Positions 15,390 through 22,781 of a stretch of 27,082 nucleotides of DNA are shown here, one piece after another. How positions within the stretch are numbered: the stretch's first letter is position 1; each line of letters starts with the position of its first letter. The notes below the pieces were generated by a model. It worked only from the letters and a program-made list of their open reading frames with translations, was not told where the DNA came from and searched no databases. The DNA comes from Alphaproteobacteria bacterium (lineage in GTDB: Bacteria; Pseudomonadota; Alphaproteobacteria; RS24), in assembly GCA_022428185.1 (NCBI GenBank), contig JAKMCZ010000083.1, positions 1-27,082 of the forward strand, given 5' to 3'. A program made the position numbers and the translations under genes.

Positions 15390-16331
15390 TTAAAAGTGAC
15401 GGAAACCGCGTTCGTCAGAGCCGATGTCGAGGGCGATGTCTCGGCCATCTGCCGCCTGCAAAATAACGCGGGGAGTTGCGCCTTTTTTGAAGCTACCAAT
15501 GCGGCTCAATTTGGTGGCATGGCGTTCTGCCAGCGCGCGTAGGGCGTCGGCTTCAGCGCTTGGTGCGGTGAAGGCGATTTGCAAATCATCGCCGCCGGTC
15601 ACTAAATCTTGCAAATTGTCATGCGCCCGCCCGTCGGCGGATAGCGGAATTAAATCGGCTTCGATTGTCATGCCACCCTGACTGGCGCGGCAAATATGCT
15701 CAAGGTCAGCCAGCAGCCCGTCCGATATATCAATCGCTGAAGTGGCGACACAACGCACCGCCTGTCCGAAATCAATCGGCGGTTGCGGGTCGGCATAGGC
15801 CGCCCCCAATGAAGGCAAAGCCAGAAACCCATCACCGATTGTGCCGGTGACATAGATATCGTCGCCATCATGCGCACCGCGCCGCGTCAGCATTTCTCCC
15901 TCAGGCAGCAAGCCGTGAACCGTTAATCCGGCGAAACCCTGCGCCGCACGCACCGTGTCGCCGCCCCAAAGCTGCATGTCATATTTTTCCAGCCCCGCGC
16001 CCAGTGTGGCGACGAAGTCTTTGAGGAAAGCCGTGTCCCAATTTTCCGGCACCCCCAAGTTCAAAAAGCAGCCATAGGGTTTGGCACCTTTGGCGGCGAG
16101 GTCTGATATATTGCATGCCAGCATGCGCCGTGCGACCAACGCCGCGTCGCCATCGATTGGAAAGTGAACCCCCGCCACCAGCATATCAGTGCTGATGACC
16201 AGCGCCTGCCCGTCAGGCACGATAAGCTGCGCCGCATCATCGCTGAGCCGCATTGCCGTTGGATTATCGGCAAGCGGCGCAAGCCATTCAGCAATCAGGC
16301 CGAACTCATCGATTTTTTCGTCATCTGACAT
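15390..16331 (-). CDS. thiL: Thiamine-monophosphate kinase
   Basis: 313 residues. ThiL phosphorylates thiamine monophosphate with ATP to give thiamine diphosphate. PurM-like ATP-binding fold signatures are visible: 'MRLSDDAAQLIV' and 'LVISTDMLVAGVHFPID' (metal-binding Asp residues), 'NISDLAAKGAKPYGCFLNL', 'LWGGDTVRA' and 'ATSAIDISDGLLADLEHI'. It starts two bases after the nusB stop with no clear Shine-Dalgarno, so translation is likely coupled. nusB-thiL adjacency is common in proteobacteria. Confidence 0.95.
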   Translation of the reverse strand: MSDDEKIDEFGLIAEWLAPLADNPTAMRLSDDAAQLIVPDGQALVISTDMLVAGVHFPIDGDAALVARRMLACNISDLAAKGAKPYGCFLNLGVPENWDTAFLKDFVATLGAGLEKYDMQLWGGDTVRAAQGFAGLTVHGLLPEGEMLTRRGAHDGDDIYVTGTIGDGFLALPSLGAAYADPQPPIDFGQAVRCVATSAIDISDGLLADLEHICRASQGGMTIEADLIPLSADGRAHDNLQDLVTGGDDLQIAFTAPSAEADALRALAERHATKLSRIGSFKKGATPRVILQAADGRDIALDIGSDERGFRHF

Positions 16332-16333
16332 TT

Positions 16334-16801
16334 TTAAGAGGCTGCGTCTTCTTTTGCCGCCAACCCTTTGGCTACATTATCGAGCAACGCATTTGCCATG
16401 CCGCCCTCGGCGCTGTCAAAAAAAGCATGCGCGATATCGGCATATTGCGAAACCACAACTTTCGGCGGGATTTGCGGCGCATGCAGCAGTTCCTGAACAC
16501 CGCAGCGTAAAATTGCGCGCAACGTGCTGTCGAGGCGCGGCAGGCTCCAATTTTTCGCTAATTTGCCATCAATCAGACGGTCGATTTCGGTTTGATGCTC
16601 AACCACACCCCGCAGCACCAACTCAAAATGGTCGCCATCAGCAGCCGGCATTTCAATGTCATCAAGTCGGGCATCAAGACGATGCGCGCCAAACTCTTTA
16701 ATCACCGCTTCAAGCGGGGTGCGGGCAATATCCATTTGATAGAGCGCTTGCACAGCCAGCAGGCGCGCCGAAGAACGGCTATCATGTGTATCAGCACTCA
16801 T
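16334..16801 (-). CDS. nusB: Transcription antitermination factor NusB
   Basis: 155 residues. NusB with S10 (NusE) binds boxA RNA to support antitermination in rRNA transcription. The N-terminal RSSARLLAVQALYQMDIA and the C-terminal half with 'LPRLDSTLRAILRCGVQELL', 'PPKVVVSQYADIAHAFFDS' and 'NALLDNVAKGLA' are typical. The ATG at 16801 has no clear Shine-Dalgarno and follows ribH by 15 nt. The ribH-nusB pairing is one of the most conserved in bacteria. Confidence 0.96.
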   Translation of the reverse strand: MSADTHDSRSSARLLAVQALYQMDIARTPLEAVIKEFGAHRLDARLDDIEMPAADGDHFELVLRGVVEHQTEIDRLIDGKLAKNWSLPRLDSTLRAILRCGVQELLHAPQIPPKVVVSQYADIAHAFFDSAEGGMANALLDNVAKGLAAKEDAAS

Positions 16802-16816
16802 CAGTGGGGTTTAACC

Positions 16817-17242
16817 CTAAGACCAGCTATCGCGCAAGTACATCAGCGCCATAGCTGCTTTTGCCGCGCCGCCACCCTTGTCTTTGTCAGACATTTTGCA
16901 ACGCGCCCAAGCCTGTTCGCTATTCTCAACAGTCTGAATACCATTGCCAATCGGCAGCTTGTCTTTAATACCAAGCTCCATCAGACCGCGCGCGCTTTCA
17001 CCACATACGATTTCGTAATGCGTTGTCTCGCCACGAATGACCACGCCGAGCGCAACATAAGCGTCATATTTATTTGTCTCGGCGGCATATTTTATCGCTA
17101 CCGGAACTTCCAAAACACCCGGCACGGACACACGTTCGTAAGCCACGCCCGCCGCATCAAGCGCGGCAATGGCACCTTCGGCCAGCGCATCAGCCATATC
17201 TTCGTAAAACCGAGCTTCGACCAGCAAAACCTTTTTCGACAT
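16817..17242 (-). CDS. ribH: 6,7-dimethyl-8-ribityllumazine synthase
   Basis: 141 residues. RibH condenses 5-amino-6-ribitylamino-uracil with 3,4-dihydroxy-2-butanone 4-phosphate, the penultimate step of riboflavin synthesis. Key motifs are 'ARFYEDMADALAEGA' near the N-terminus, 'VPGVLEVPVAIKYAA', and VIRGETTHYEIVCGESARGL containing the catalytic histidine of GETTH. The ATG at 17242 has AGGAG 6 nt upstream. It is 16 nt after the ribB-type gene. Confidence 0.97.
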   Translation of the reverse strand: MSKKVLLVEARFYEDMADALAEGAIAALDAAGVAYERVSVPGVLEVPVAIKYAAETNKYDAYVALGVVIRGETTHYEIVCGESARGLMELGIKDKLPIGNGIQTVENSEQAWARCKMSDKDKGGGAAKAAMALMYLRDSWS

Positions 17243-17258
17243 CAGCCTCTCCTGTTTA

Positions 17259-18374
17259 TTACTTATTGTCCGGCATTATCGGACGTTGCCCGACAATTTC
17301 CAAATCATAGCCTTCAAGCGCGACGACAGTGCGCGGCGTGTCGGATAATAATTCGATTTGGTGCAAACCGAGATCGGCAACAATCTGTGCGCCGACACCA
17401 TAATCAAGCAGCCGCGTCGGCATCGGATCGCCGGTCGATTGCGGGTTTAAGCTGTCTGTAAACGGGGTTGGCGAGGTATTGCGAATAATTACCACAACGC
17501 CGCGCCCTTCCGCGTCAATCAGCTCCAGCGCTTTTTGGAAAATTCCGGCGCGCGGCATGCCGCTACCGGAAATATCGGCCACCAGATTTTCAGCATGAAA
17601 GCGTGTCAGCACCGGCTCGCTGCCTGAAATATCGCCCTTCACCAACGCGATATGCTCTTCATTGGCAATCGTATTCAGATAAATAAACGCCTTCATTTCG
17701 CTGCCATTGGCGAGCGAGAATGTATCTTCATGTATGCGCTGCACCAGCGTGTCATTGCGGCGGCGATAGGCAATTAAATCGGCAATCGTGCCCAGCTTCA
17801 GCCCATGAATTTGCGCGAATTGCACGAGATCAGGCAGGCGCGCCATCGTGCCGTCATCATTCATAATCTCGCAAATCACCCCAGCCGGATAAAGCCCCGC
17901 CAACCGCGCAATATCAACCGACGCTTCGGTATGACCGGCGCGCATTAAAACGCCACCATCGCGCGCCACTAGCGGGAAGATATGCCCGGGCGAAACAATG
18001 TCTTGCATGCCTTTGGTCGGGTCGATGGCAACCGAAACGGTTTTGGAACGGTCATGCGCCGAGATGCCGGTTGAGATGCCTTCGCGCGCTTCGATGGAAA
18101 CGGTGAACGCAGTTTGATGGCGCGAACGATTATTTTGCGACATCAGTTCGAGGCCTAGCTGGTCGGCACGCTCTTGCATCAGTGTGAGGCAAATCAGCCC
18201 GCGACCGAATTTTGCCATAAAGTTAATCGCATCAGGCGTTGCCATTTGCGCCGGAATAATAAGGTCGCCCTCATTCTCACGGTCTTCGGCATCGACCAGC
18301 ACAATCATTTTACCATTGCGCGTATCCTCGATGATTTCTTCCGCTGTGGAAATATACTGACTGAATTCGCTCAT
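17259..18374 (-). CDS. ribB: 3,4-dihydroxy-2-butanone 4-phosphate synthase fused to a degenerate GTP cyclohydrolase II domain (RibBX-type)
   Basis: 371 residues. The N-terminal half (about 8-205) is an intact RibB domain that makes the four-carbon unit of riboflavin: VDAEDRENEGDLIIPA (27-42), DRSKTVSVAID and RAGHTEASVDIARLAG (145-160). The C-terminal half aligns with GTP cyclohydrolase II (RibA), but the zinc site is gone: where RibA has HSECLTGD...LRCDCG, this protein reads HAENLVADISGSGM (260-273). The catalytic RQEGRGIGL-like stretch is replaced by RNTSPTPFTD. The second domain is therefore very probably inactive as a cyclohydrolase, as in rhizobial and Brucella-type RibBX proteins. The ATG at 18374 has GGGAG 7 nt upstream and overlaps the ribE stop by 4 bp; the frame continues open to 18479 inside ribE. 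Confidence 0.92.
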   Translation of the reverse strand: MSEFSQYISTAEEIIEDTRNGKMIVLVDAEDRENEGDLIIPAQMATPDAINFMAKFGRGLICLTLMQERADQLGLELMSQNNRSRHQTAFTVSIEAREGISTGISAHDRSKTVSVAIDPTKGMQDIVSPGHIFPLVARDGGVLMRAGHTEASVDIARLAGLYPAGVICEIMNDDGTMARLPDLVQFAQIHGLKLGTIADLIAYRRRNDTLVQRIHEDTFSLANGSEMKAFIYLNTIANEEHIALVKGDISGSEPVLTRFHAENLVADISGSGMPRAGIFQKALELIDAEGRGVVVIIRNTSPTPFTDSLNPQSTGDPMPTRLLDYGVGAQIVADLGLHQIELLSDTPRTVVALEGYDLEIVGQRPIMPDNK

Positions 18375-18991
18375 TTTGCGGCTCCCAATTCTTCTTCTGC
18401 TTGTTTCAGGCGCGCGACATAGCGCGCCAACACGTCGATTTCCAGATTGACGATATCGCCGGGTTTCGACAGTCCCCATGTTGTGACGTCTTGCGTATGG
18501 GGAATGAGATTGACCCCGAAAGTCAGACCGTCCACCTCATTCACCGTCAGCGACGTGCCGTCCAATGTCACCGACCCTTTGGGGGCGATGAACGGCATAA
18601 GCTCGGCAGTGGTCTTGAAGGTGTAGCGTTGGCTATCACCCTCCGGCGTAATGGCGGCGATTTCAGCCAGCCCGTCGACATGGCCGGAGACAATATGCCC
18701 GCCCAGTTCATCACCCATTTTGAGGGCGCGCTCGAGATTGAGTTTGGTGCCATCGCGCCAATCGCGCGCTGAGGTGACATCGAGCGTTTCTTTTGAGGCT
18801 TCTACGGCAAACCAATCGCCATCATCGCCCTTGCCTTTTTCAATCACCGTCAAGCAGACACCCGAATGGGCAATCGATGCGCCGAGCTCAATCGTGTCGG
18901 TATCGTAGGCGGTCAACACGTCAAACCGCGTATCGCCGCTTTGGGTTACTTTGGCAATGGTTCCAATATCAGTGATAATTCCGGTAAACAT
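18371..18991 (-). CDS. ribE: Riboflavin synthase alpha chain
   Basis: 206 residues. It dismutates two lumazine molecules into riboflavin. The two internal lumazine-binding repeats are visible: MFTGIITDIGTI opening the first and 'LGGHIVSGHVDGLAEIAAI' opening the second. Each carries the short signature, 'GASIAHSGVCLTV' and 'GSVTLDGTSLTVNEV'. The ATG at 18991 overlaps the ribD stop by one base (TGATG), so translation is coupled. Confidence 0.97.
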   Translation of the reverse strand: MFTGIITDIGTIAKVTQSGDTRFDVLTAYDTDTIELGASIAHSGVCLTVIEKGKGDDGDWFAVEASKETLDVTSARDWRDGTKLNLERALKMGDELGGHIVSGHVDGLAEIAAITPEGDSQRYTFKTTAELMPFIAPKGSVTLDGTSLTVNEVDGLTFGVNLIPHTQDVTTWGLSKPGDIVNLEIDVLARYVARLKQAEEELGAAK

Positions 18992-20016
18992 CAGGCATCC
19001 TCTTTATTGCGGTAATAATGGCTATATGTGTCATCAGCCAGACGATGCGCGGCGACCAATGTAAAGCGCGCCAAATCCAGCCCCATGCGTGATATATCAC
19101 TTTCTCCGTCTAATTCTATTTGATGCGGCGCTTTAAACAGCGCCAGTTCATCAACCAAATCAGCCGACAGAAAAGCCGCCGCCAGTTTCGGCCCACATTC
19201 GAGCATAGCGCGGGTTATGCCGCGCGTAGCCAAATCGTTCAGCACGACTTGAGGGGGTTCGTCATTATAATGCAGCACGGTTTCTGATTTTGACCGCTTT
19301 GCCAGCTTACTCTCGGTTGGCAAATCGCTGCGCCCCATCACCACCGGCACGGGCGATGCGTCGCTCAATCCGGGCAGGCGGCAATCGAGCGACGGGTCAT
19401 CTTCGAGGACCGTGCCGCTGCCGGTGATAATCGCGTCATGTTGGGCGCGTAATTTATGTCCCATTTGGCGCGATAGCTCTCCGGTAATCCATTTATCCGT
19501 GCCTGACGGGGTGCGCATAAATCCATTGTCGCTGACCGCCAATTTTAAGGTGACCATTGGGCGGTCATCGGTCTTGCTAAGCAAAAAGCCACGCTGGTCG
19601 CGCCGTGCCGCATCGCTCAACACGTCGCGGTCGACTGCAAGACCCGCATCGCGCAACATCGCTGCGCCACCGCCATTAACGCGCGGGTCGGGGTCATCAA
19701 TCGCATAAACCACGCGGGCAATGCCCGCCTCAATCAAGGTCGTCGCGCAAGGCGGGGTTTGCCCCTCATGCGCGCACGGCTCCAGCGTCACATAGGCGGT
19801 TGCACCTGTTGCCGCTTCACCCGCCGCTGCAATAGCCATCGCCTCGGCATGCGGTCGCCCGCCTTTTTGCGTGATGCCGGTGGCAATCACCTGACCGTCT
19901 TTAACCAGCACACAACCGACCGACGGGTTGGGCGCGGTTTGTCCCAAGCCTAAACGACCAAGCGCCAAAGCTTGTCGCATGAAATCTTCGTCTGATTTTG
20001 TCGCCATTTGCGGCAC
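18991..20016 (-). CDS. ribD: Bifunctional diaminohydroxyphosphoribosylaminopyrimidine deaminase / 5-amino-6-(5-phosphoribosylamino)uracil reductase
   Basis: 341 residues. The N-terminal deaminase domain has the zinc site H56 (PHAEAMA), C81 (LEPCAHEGQ) and C90 (TPPC). The C-terminal reductase domain has 'RPMVTLKLAVSDNGFM', 'HDAIITGSGTVLEDDP' and 'GITRAMLECGPKLAAAFL'. It carries out two successive steps after GTP cyclohydrolase II. I chose the GTG at 20016 because GGAG stands 6 nt before it; an in-frame ATG at 20007 lies 15 nt from the same Shine-Dalgarno and would be poorly placed. The Shine-Dalgarno lies inside a hairpin. It follows nrdR by 27 nt. Confidence 0.96.
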   Translation of the reverse strand: MPQMATKSDEDFMRQALALGRLGLGQTAPNPSVGCVLVKDGQVIATGITQKGGRPHAEAMAIAAAGEAATGATAYVTLEPCAHEGQTPPCATTLIEAGIARVVYAIDDPDPRVNGGGAAMLRDAGLAVDRDVLSDAARRDQRGFLLSKTDDRPMVTLKLAVSDNGFMRTPSGTDKWITGELSRQMGHKLRAQHDAIITGSGTVLEDDPSLDCRLPGLSDASPVPVVMGRSDLPTESKLAKRSKSETVLHYNDEPPQVVLNDLATRGITRAMLECGPKLAAAFLSADLVDELALFKAPHQIELDGESDISRMGLDLARFTLVAAHRLADDTYSHYYRNKEDA

Positions 20017-20022
20017 TGTCTT

Positions 20023-20039
20023 CTCCCCTTTGCGGGGAG
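20023..20039 (-). promoter_or_regulatory. Hairpin enclosing the ribD Shine-Dalgarno
   Basis: On the minus strand CTCCCC-GCAAA-GGGGAG forms a perfect 6-bp GC-rich stem with a 5-nt loop. Its 3' arm is the ribD Shine-Dalgarno (GGGGAG). It lies between the nrdR stop and the ribD GTG. Folding would hide the ribosome-binding site unless ribosomes ending on nrdR disrupt it. The core resembles a short GGGGAG/CTCCCC dispersed repeat I recall from several alphaproteobacterial genomes; both readings are inference. Confidence 0.5.
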
Positions 20040-20043
20040 GCGG

Positions 20044-20505
20044 CTATGGGTCGGGCTGACCGCTCATTTCCCCGAGGAATTCTTCAAAATCTTTGGCTTC
20101 GCGGAAGTTTCGATAGACCGAGGCAAACCGCACATAAGCCACTTGATCGAGCGCATAAAGCCCTTCCATCACCAATTCGCCGACCATTTTGGCCGGAATT
20201 TCGGACTCGCCCAGATTTTCCAAGCGACGCACAATCCCAGATACCATACGTTCAATTCGTTCCATCTCAACGGGGCGTTTTCGCAGAGCGACTTGCACAG
20301 AACGCATGAGCTTATCGCGCTCAAACGGCACTTTTCTGCCGGTATTTTTAATAATGGTCAGTTCGCGCAATTGAATACGTTCAAAGGTTGTAAAACGACC
20401 ACCGCAATCGGCGCAAACACGGCGACGTCGAATAACCGTGTTTTCTTCGGTCGGACGGCTGTCCTTTACCTGCGTATCAGCATTCATGCAGTAGGGACAG
20501 CGCAC
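20044..20505 (-). CDS. nrdR: Transcriptional repressor NrdR (GTG start)
   Basis: 153 residues. NrdR represses ribonucleotide reductase genes in response to ATP/dATP. The N-terminal zinc ribbon has C3/C6 (RCPYC) and C31/C34 (VCADC), and the central ATP-cone includes 'IIKNTGRKVPFERDKLMRSV' and 'YALDQVAYVRFASVYRNF'. The start is a GTG at 20505 with GAGG 6 nt upstream, overlapping the glyA stop. RCPYC directly after the start is the normal family N-terminus. glyA-nrdR-ribD order is frequent in alphaproteobacteria. Its own target operators (NrdR boxes) are not evident in this window. Confidence 0.97.
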   Translation of the reverse strand: MRCPYCMNADTQVKDSRPTEENTVIRRRRVCADCGGRFTTFERIQLRELTIIKNTGRKVPFERDKLMRSVQVALRKRPVEMERIERMVSGIVRRLENLGESEIPAKMVGELVMEGLYALDQVAYVRFASVYRNFREAKDFEEFLGEMSGQPDP

Positions 20506-20514
20506 AAAAAACCT

Positions 20515-21813
20515 CTAGTAAATCGGGAAACGGGCGCATAGCGCCTCAACTTCGGCTCGCACGGCGGCTTCTTCTTCCGCCGCCGCTTCGCCGCCATTGG
20601 CGGCCACAGCATCGAGCACGCGAGCAATTAAATCACCGACCTTTTGAACCTCGGCAACGCCAAAGCCCCGCGTTGTGCCGGCCGGTGTGCCGAGACGCAC
20701 GCCCGATGTCACCATTGGTGGTGCCGGATCAAACGGCACGCCGTTTTTATTGCAGGTAATGAAAGCGCGCTCCATCGCCGCTTCGGCGATATCACCGGTA
20801 AGCCCTTTGGGGCGCAAATCGACCAGCACCAGATGATTATCCGTGCCACCCGAAACAATATCGAGGCCATGCCCCATCAACGTGTCGGCCAGTGCTTTGG
20901 CGTTTTGAACAACTTGCTGGATGTAAACCTTGTAGTCGGGCTGCAAAGCCTCACCAAAAGCAACCGCTTTGGCGGCAATCACATGCATGAGCGGACCGCC
21001 TTGAATGCCCGGAAAAATCGCCGAGTTAAACTTTTTGCCCAGCGCTTCATCATTAGTCAGAATAATGCCGCCGCGCGGGCCGCGCAGGGTTTTGTGCGTC
21101 GTGCTGGTGACTGCATGGGCATGCGCCAACGGACTGGGATGCGCGCCACCGGCAACAAGACCTGAAATATGCGCCATATCGACCAGCAAATAGGCACCGA
21201 CAGCATCGGCAATTTCGCGGAAGCGTTTAAAATCAATAACGCGCGGATAGGCTGACCCACCGGCGATAATCATTTGCGGCTTGTGTTCTTTGGCAAGGCT
21301 TTCCACCTCGTCATAATCAATCAGATGGTCGTCTTCGCGCACGCCATATTGCACCGCGTTGAACCATTTGCCCGATTGATTGGGCTTTGCGCCATGCGTC
21401 AGGTGACCACCGGCAGCAAGGCTCATGCCCAAAATCGTATCGCCCGGTTTAATCAAGGCGGTCATCACCGCTTGGTTGGCTTGCGAGCCGGAATTCGGCT
21501 GCACATTGGCATAGGCGCAATCATAAAGTTTTTTGACCCGCTCAATAGCCAGGCTTTCGGCGACATCGACATGCTCGCAACCGCCATAATAACGTCGCCC
21601 GGGATACCCCTCAGCGTATTTATTGGTCAGCACTGAGCCCTGCACTTCAAGCACGGCGCGCGACGCTATGTTCTCCGATGCAATGAGTTCGATTTGATTT
21701 CGCTGGCGACCCATTTCAAGGCCGATGACATCGGCAATATCGGGGTCACGCGAGGCCACATCTTGCGTGAAAAAATCATTTTCCAAACTGTCAATCTTGC
21801 TGGATTCTGACAT
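20515..21813 (-). CDS. glyA: Serine hydroxymethyltransferase
   Basis: 432 residues. GlyA interconverts serine and glycine with tetrahydrofolate, the main source of one-carbon units. The PLP lysine is K241 in VTSTTHKTLRGPRGG. Other signatures are 'IELIASENIASRAVLE', 'KYAEGYPGRRYYGGCEHVD', 'NVQPNSGSQANQAV' and 'DMAHISGLVAGG'. The frame is open upstream to 22005, beyond the intergenic gap. The ATG at 21813 with GGGA 7 nt upstream gives the family N-terminus. It is the first gene of the long run that reaches hppA. Confidence 0.98.
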   Translation of the reverse strand: MSESSKIDSLENDFFTQDVASRDPDIADVIGLEMGRQRNQIELIASENIASRAVLEVQGSVLTNKYAEGYPGRRYYGGCEHVDVAESLAIERVKKLYDCAYANVQPNSGSQANQAVMTALIKPGDTILGMSLAAGGHLTHGAKPNQSGKWFNAVQYGVREDDHLIDYDEVESLAKEHKPQMIIAGGSAYPRVIDFKRFREIADAVGAYLLVDMAHISGLVAGGAHPSPLAHAHAVTSTTHKTLRGPRGGIILTNDEALGKKFNSAIFPGIQGGPLMHVIAAKAVAFGEALQPDYKVYIQQVVQNAKALADTLMGHGLDIVSGGTDNHLVLVDLRPKGLTGDIAEAAMERAFITCNKNGVPFDPAPPMVTSGVRLGTPAGTTRGFGVAEVQKVGDLIARVLDAVAANGGEAAAEEEAAVRAEVEALCARFPIY

Positions 21814-21955
21814 TGAATTCCCTTTCAAATCGATTGTCGAGCGACTCGTCAATTGACTTTCATTTAGCACAAAGCACAGGGGCAAAAAAGCGTCGCGAAC
21901 GGCCAAACCGCCGCAGGTCAACTTCATACACAAAAAACCGTCTCTTATGAGGGGC
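21814..21955 (-). promoter_or_regulatory. glyA upstream region
   Basis: 142 bp between the phosphodiesterase stop and glyA. The far end carries a weak terminator-like structure. The remainder should contain the promoter of the glyA-nrdR-rib transcript; TTGACC (about 21907-21912 on the minus strand) is the clearest -35-like hexamer, but no good -10 follows at standard spacing. I saw no glycine or FMN riboswitch consensus here. Promoter placement is inferred from position only. Confidence 0.3.
21932..21953 (-). terminator. Possible weak intrinsic terminator of the phosphodiesterase gene
   Basis: On the minus strand, directly after the stop, a short imperfect stem (CTC-ATAA-GAG with flanking CC/GG) is followed by six T (21932-21937). 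The position and the U-tract fit a terminator, but the stem is short and interrupted, so it may be inefficient. Confidence 0.4.
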
Positions 21956-22726
21956 TTACCAGAGATTGCGCGATTGCAGCACTTGCTTGAGCAGCGCGCA
22001 ATCATCGGTCATCAACCCGTCCACGCCCATATCGAGTAATTCATGCATGGTCGATTCGTCGTTAACCGTCCAAACATGCACTTGCAGGCCGCGCTTATGC
22101 GCATAGGCAACCGAGGCGGGCGTGACCATTGGCACGCCATATTCGCGCACCGGAAATTGCAAGCAGCGCGCCCGAAAGCGCAATGGCAAACGAAACTTCA
22201 TGCCCAGCATAAAACGCGCCGCGCCGCGCGGGCCGACGCTGTGGCACACATTACCGACCATGCCGAGCACCGCCTTAATGCGCTTGTCGGAAAACGCACC
22301 GATGCATACGCGCTCATGCGTCCGCGTTTGGTTTATCAGCCTGCCGAGCGGCTCGACCACCGGCCAATCTTTGGCATCGATATTGAAGTGCGCATCGGGA
22401 AACCGCTCAAACAGTTCCGCCATTGTCGGAATATGATGATTACCCGCCACTTTCAGCTTATCAATCTGGCTGGCGGTAAGGGTTGAGATGGCGACATCGT
22501 CGCCTTCAAAATCAGGCACCATGCGGGACAAATTATCATCGTGAAACGCATACACCACCCCGTCTTTCGAAGCATGCACATCGGTTTCGAGATAGCGATA
22601 GCCCTGCCCCACCGCATCGTCAAAAGCCGCGACGGTGTTTTCGGGCGCGTTGCGGTCGCCGCCACGATGGGCAAAGGCCAGCACCCCGTCATGATCAAGA
22701 AAGGAACAGTCGGCTTTCGGACGCAT
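21956..22726 (-). CDS. Glycerophosphodiester phosphodiesterase
   Basis: 256 residues, a GDPD-family TIM barrel. The family hydrolyses glycerophosphodiesters from phospholipid turnover to sn-glycerol 3-phosphate and an alcohol. Catalytic signatures are 'LAFAHRGGDRNAPENTVAAF' (HRG..PENT, His20), 'YLETDVHASKDGVVYAFHDD' (metal-binding E/D and the second His), 'FNIDAKD', and the C-terminal 'VWTVNDESTMHELLDMGVDG'. No signal peptide is seen, so it is probably cytoplasmic (UgpQ-like). The frame runs to a TTG at 22741, but the ATG at 22726 with GGAG 6 nt upstream is better. It is divergent from the DUF1295 gene. Confidence 0.92.
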   Translation of the reverse strand: MRPKADCSFLDHDGVLAFAHRGGDRNAPENTVAAFDDAVGQGYRYLETDVHASKDGVVYAFHDDNLSRMVPDFEGDDVAISTLTASQIDKLKVAGNHHIPTMAELFERFPDAHFNIDAKDWPVVEPLGRLINQTRTHERVCIGAFSDKRIKAVLGMVGNVCHSVGPRGAARFMLGMKFRLPLRFRARCLQFPVREYGVPMVTPASVAYAHKRGLQVHVWTVNDESTMHELLDMGVDGLMTDDCALLKQVLQSRNLW

Positions 22727-22781
22727 AAAAAACTCCAACAAATTTGCTGACAGCAGCGATAATCCTCGTTAGCTTCCTACC

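Noticed and set aside
16592..17461. Plus-strand open frame of 289 codons opposite nusB/ribH
   Set aside because: Antisense to two well-identified genes, no domain recognised, and basic composition typical of a shadow frame.
21814..21955. Riboswitch upstream of glyA
   Set aside because: The gap is too short and shows no conserved glycine, SAM or FMN aptamer core that I could recognise.
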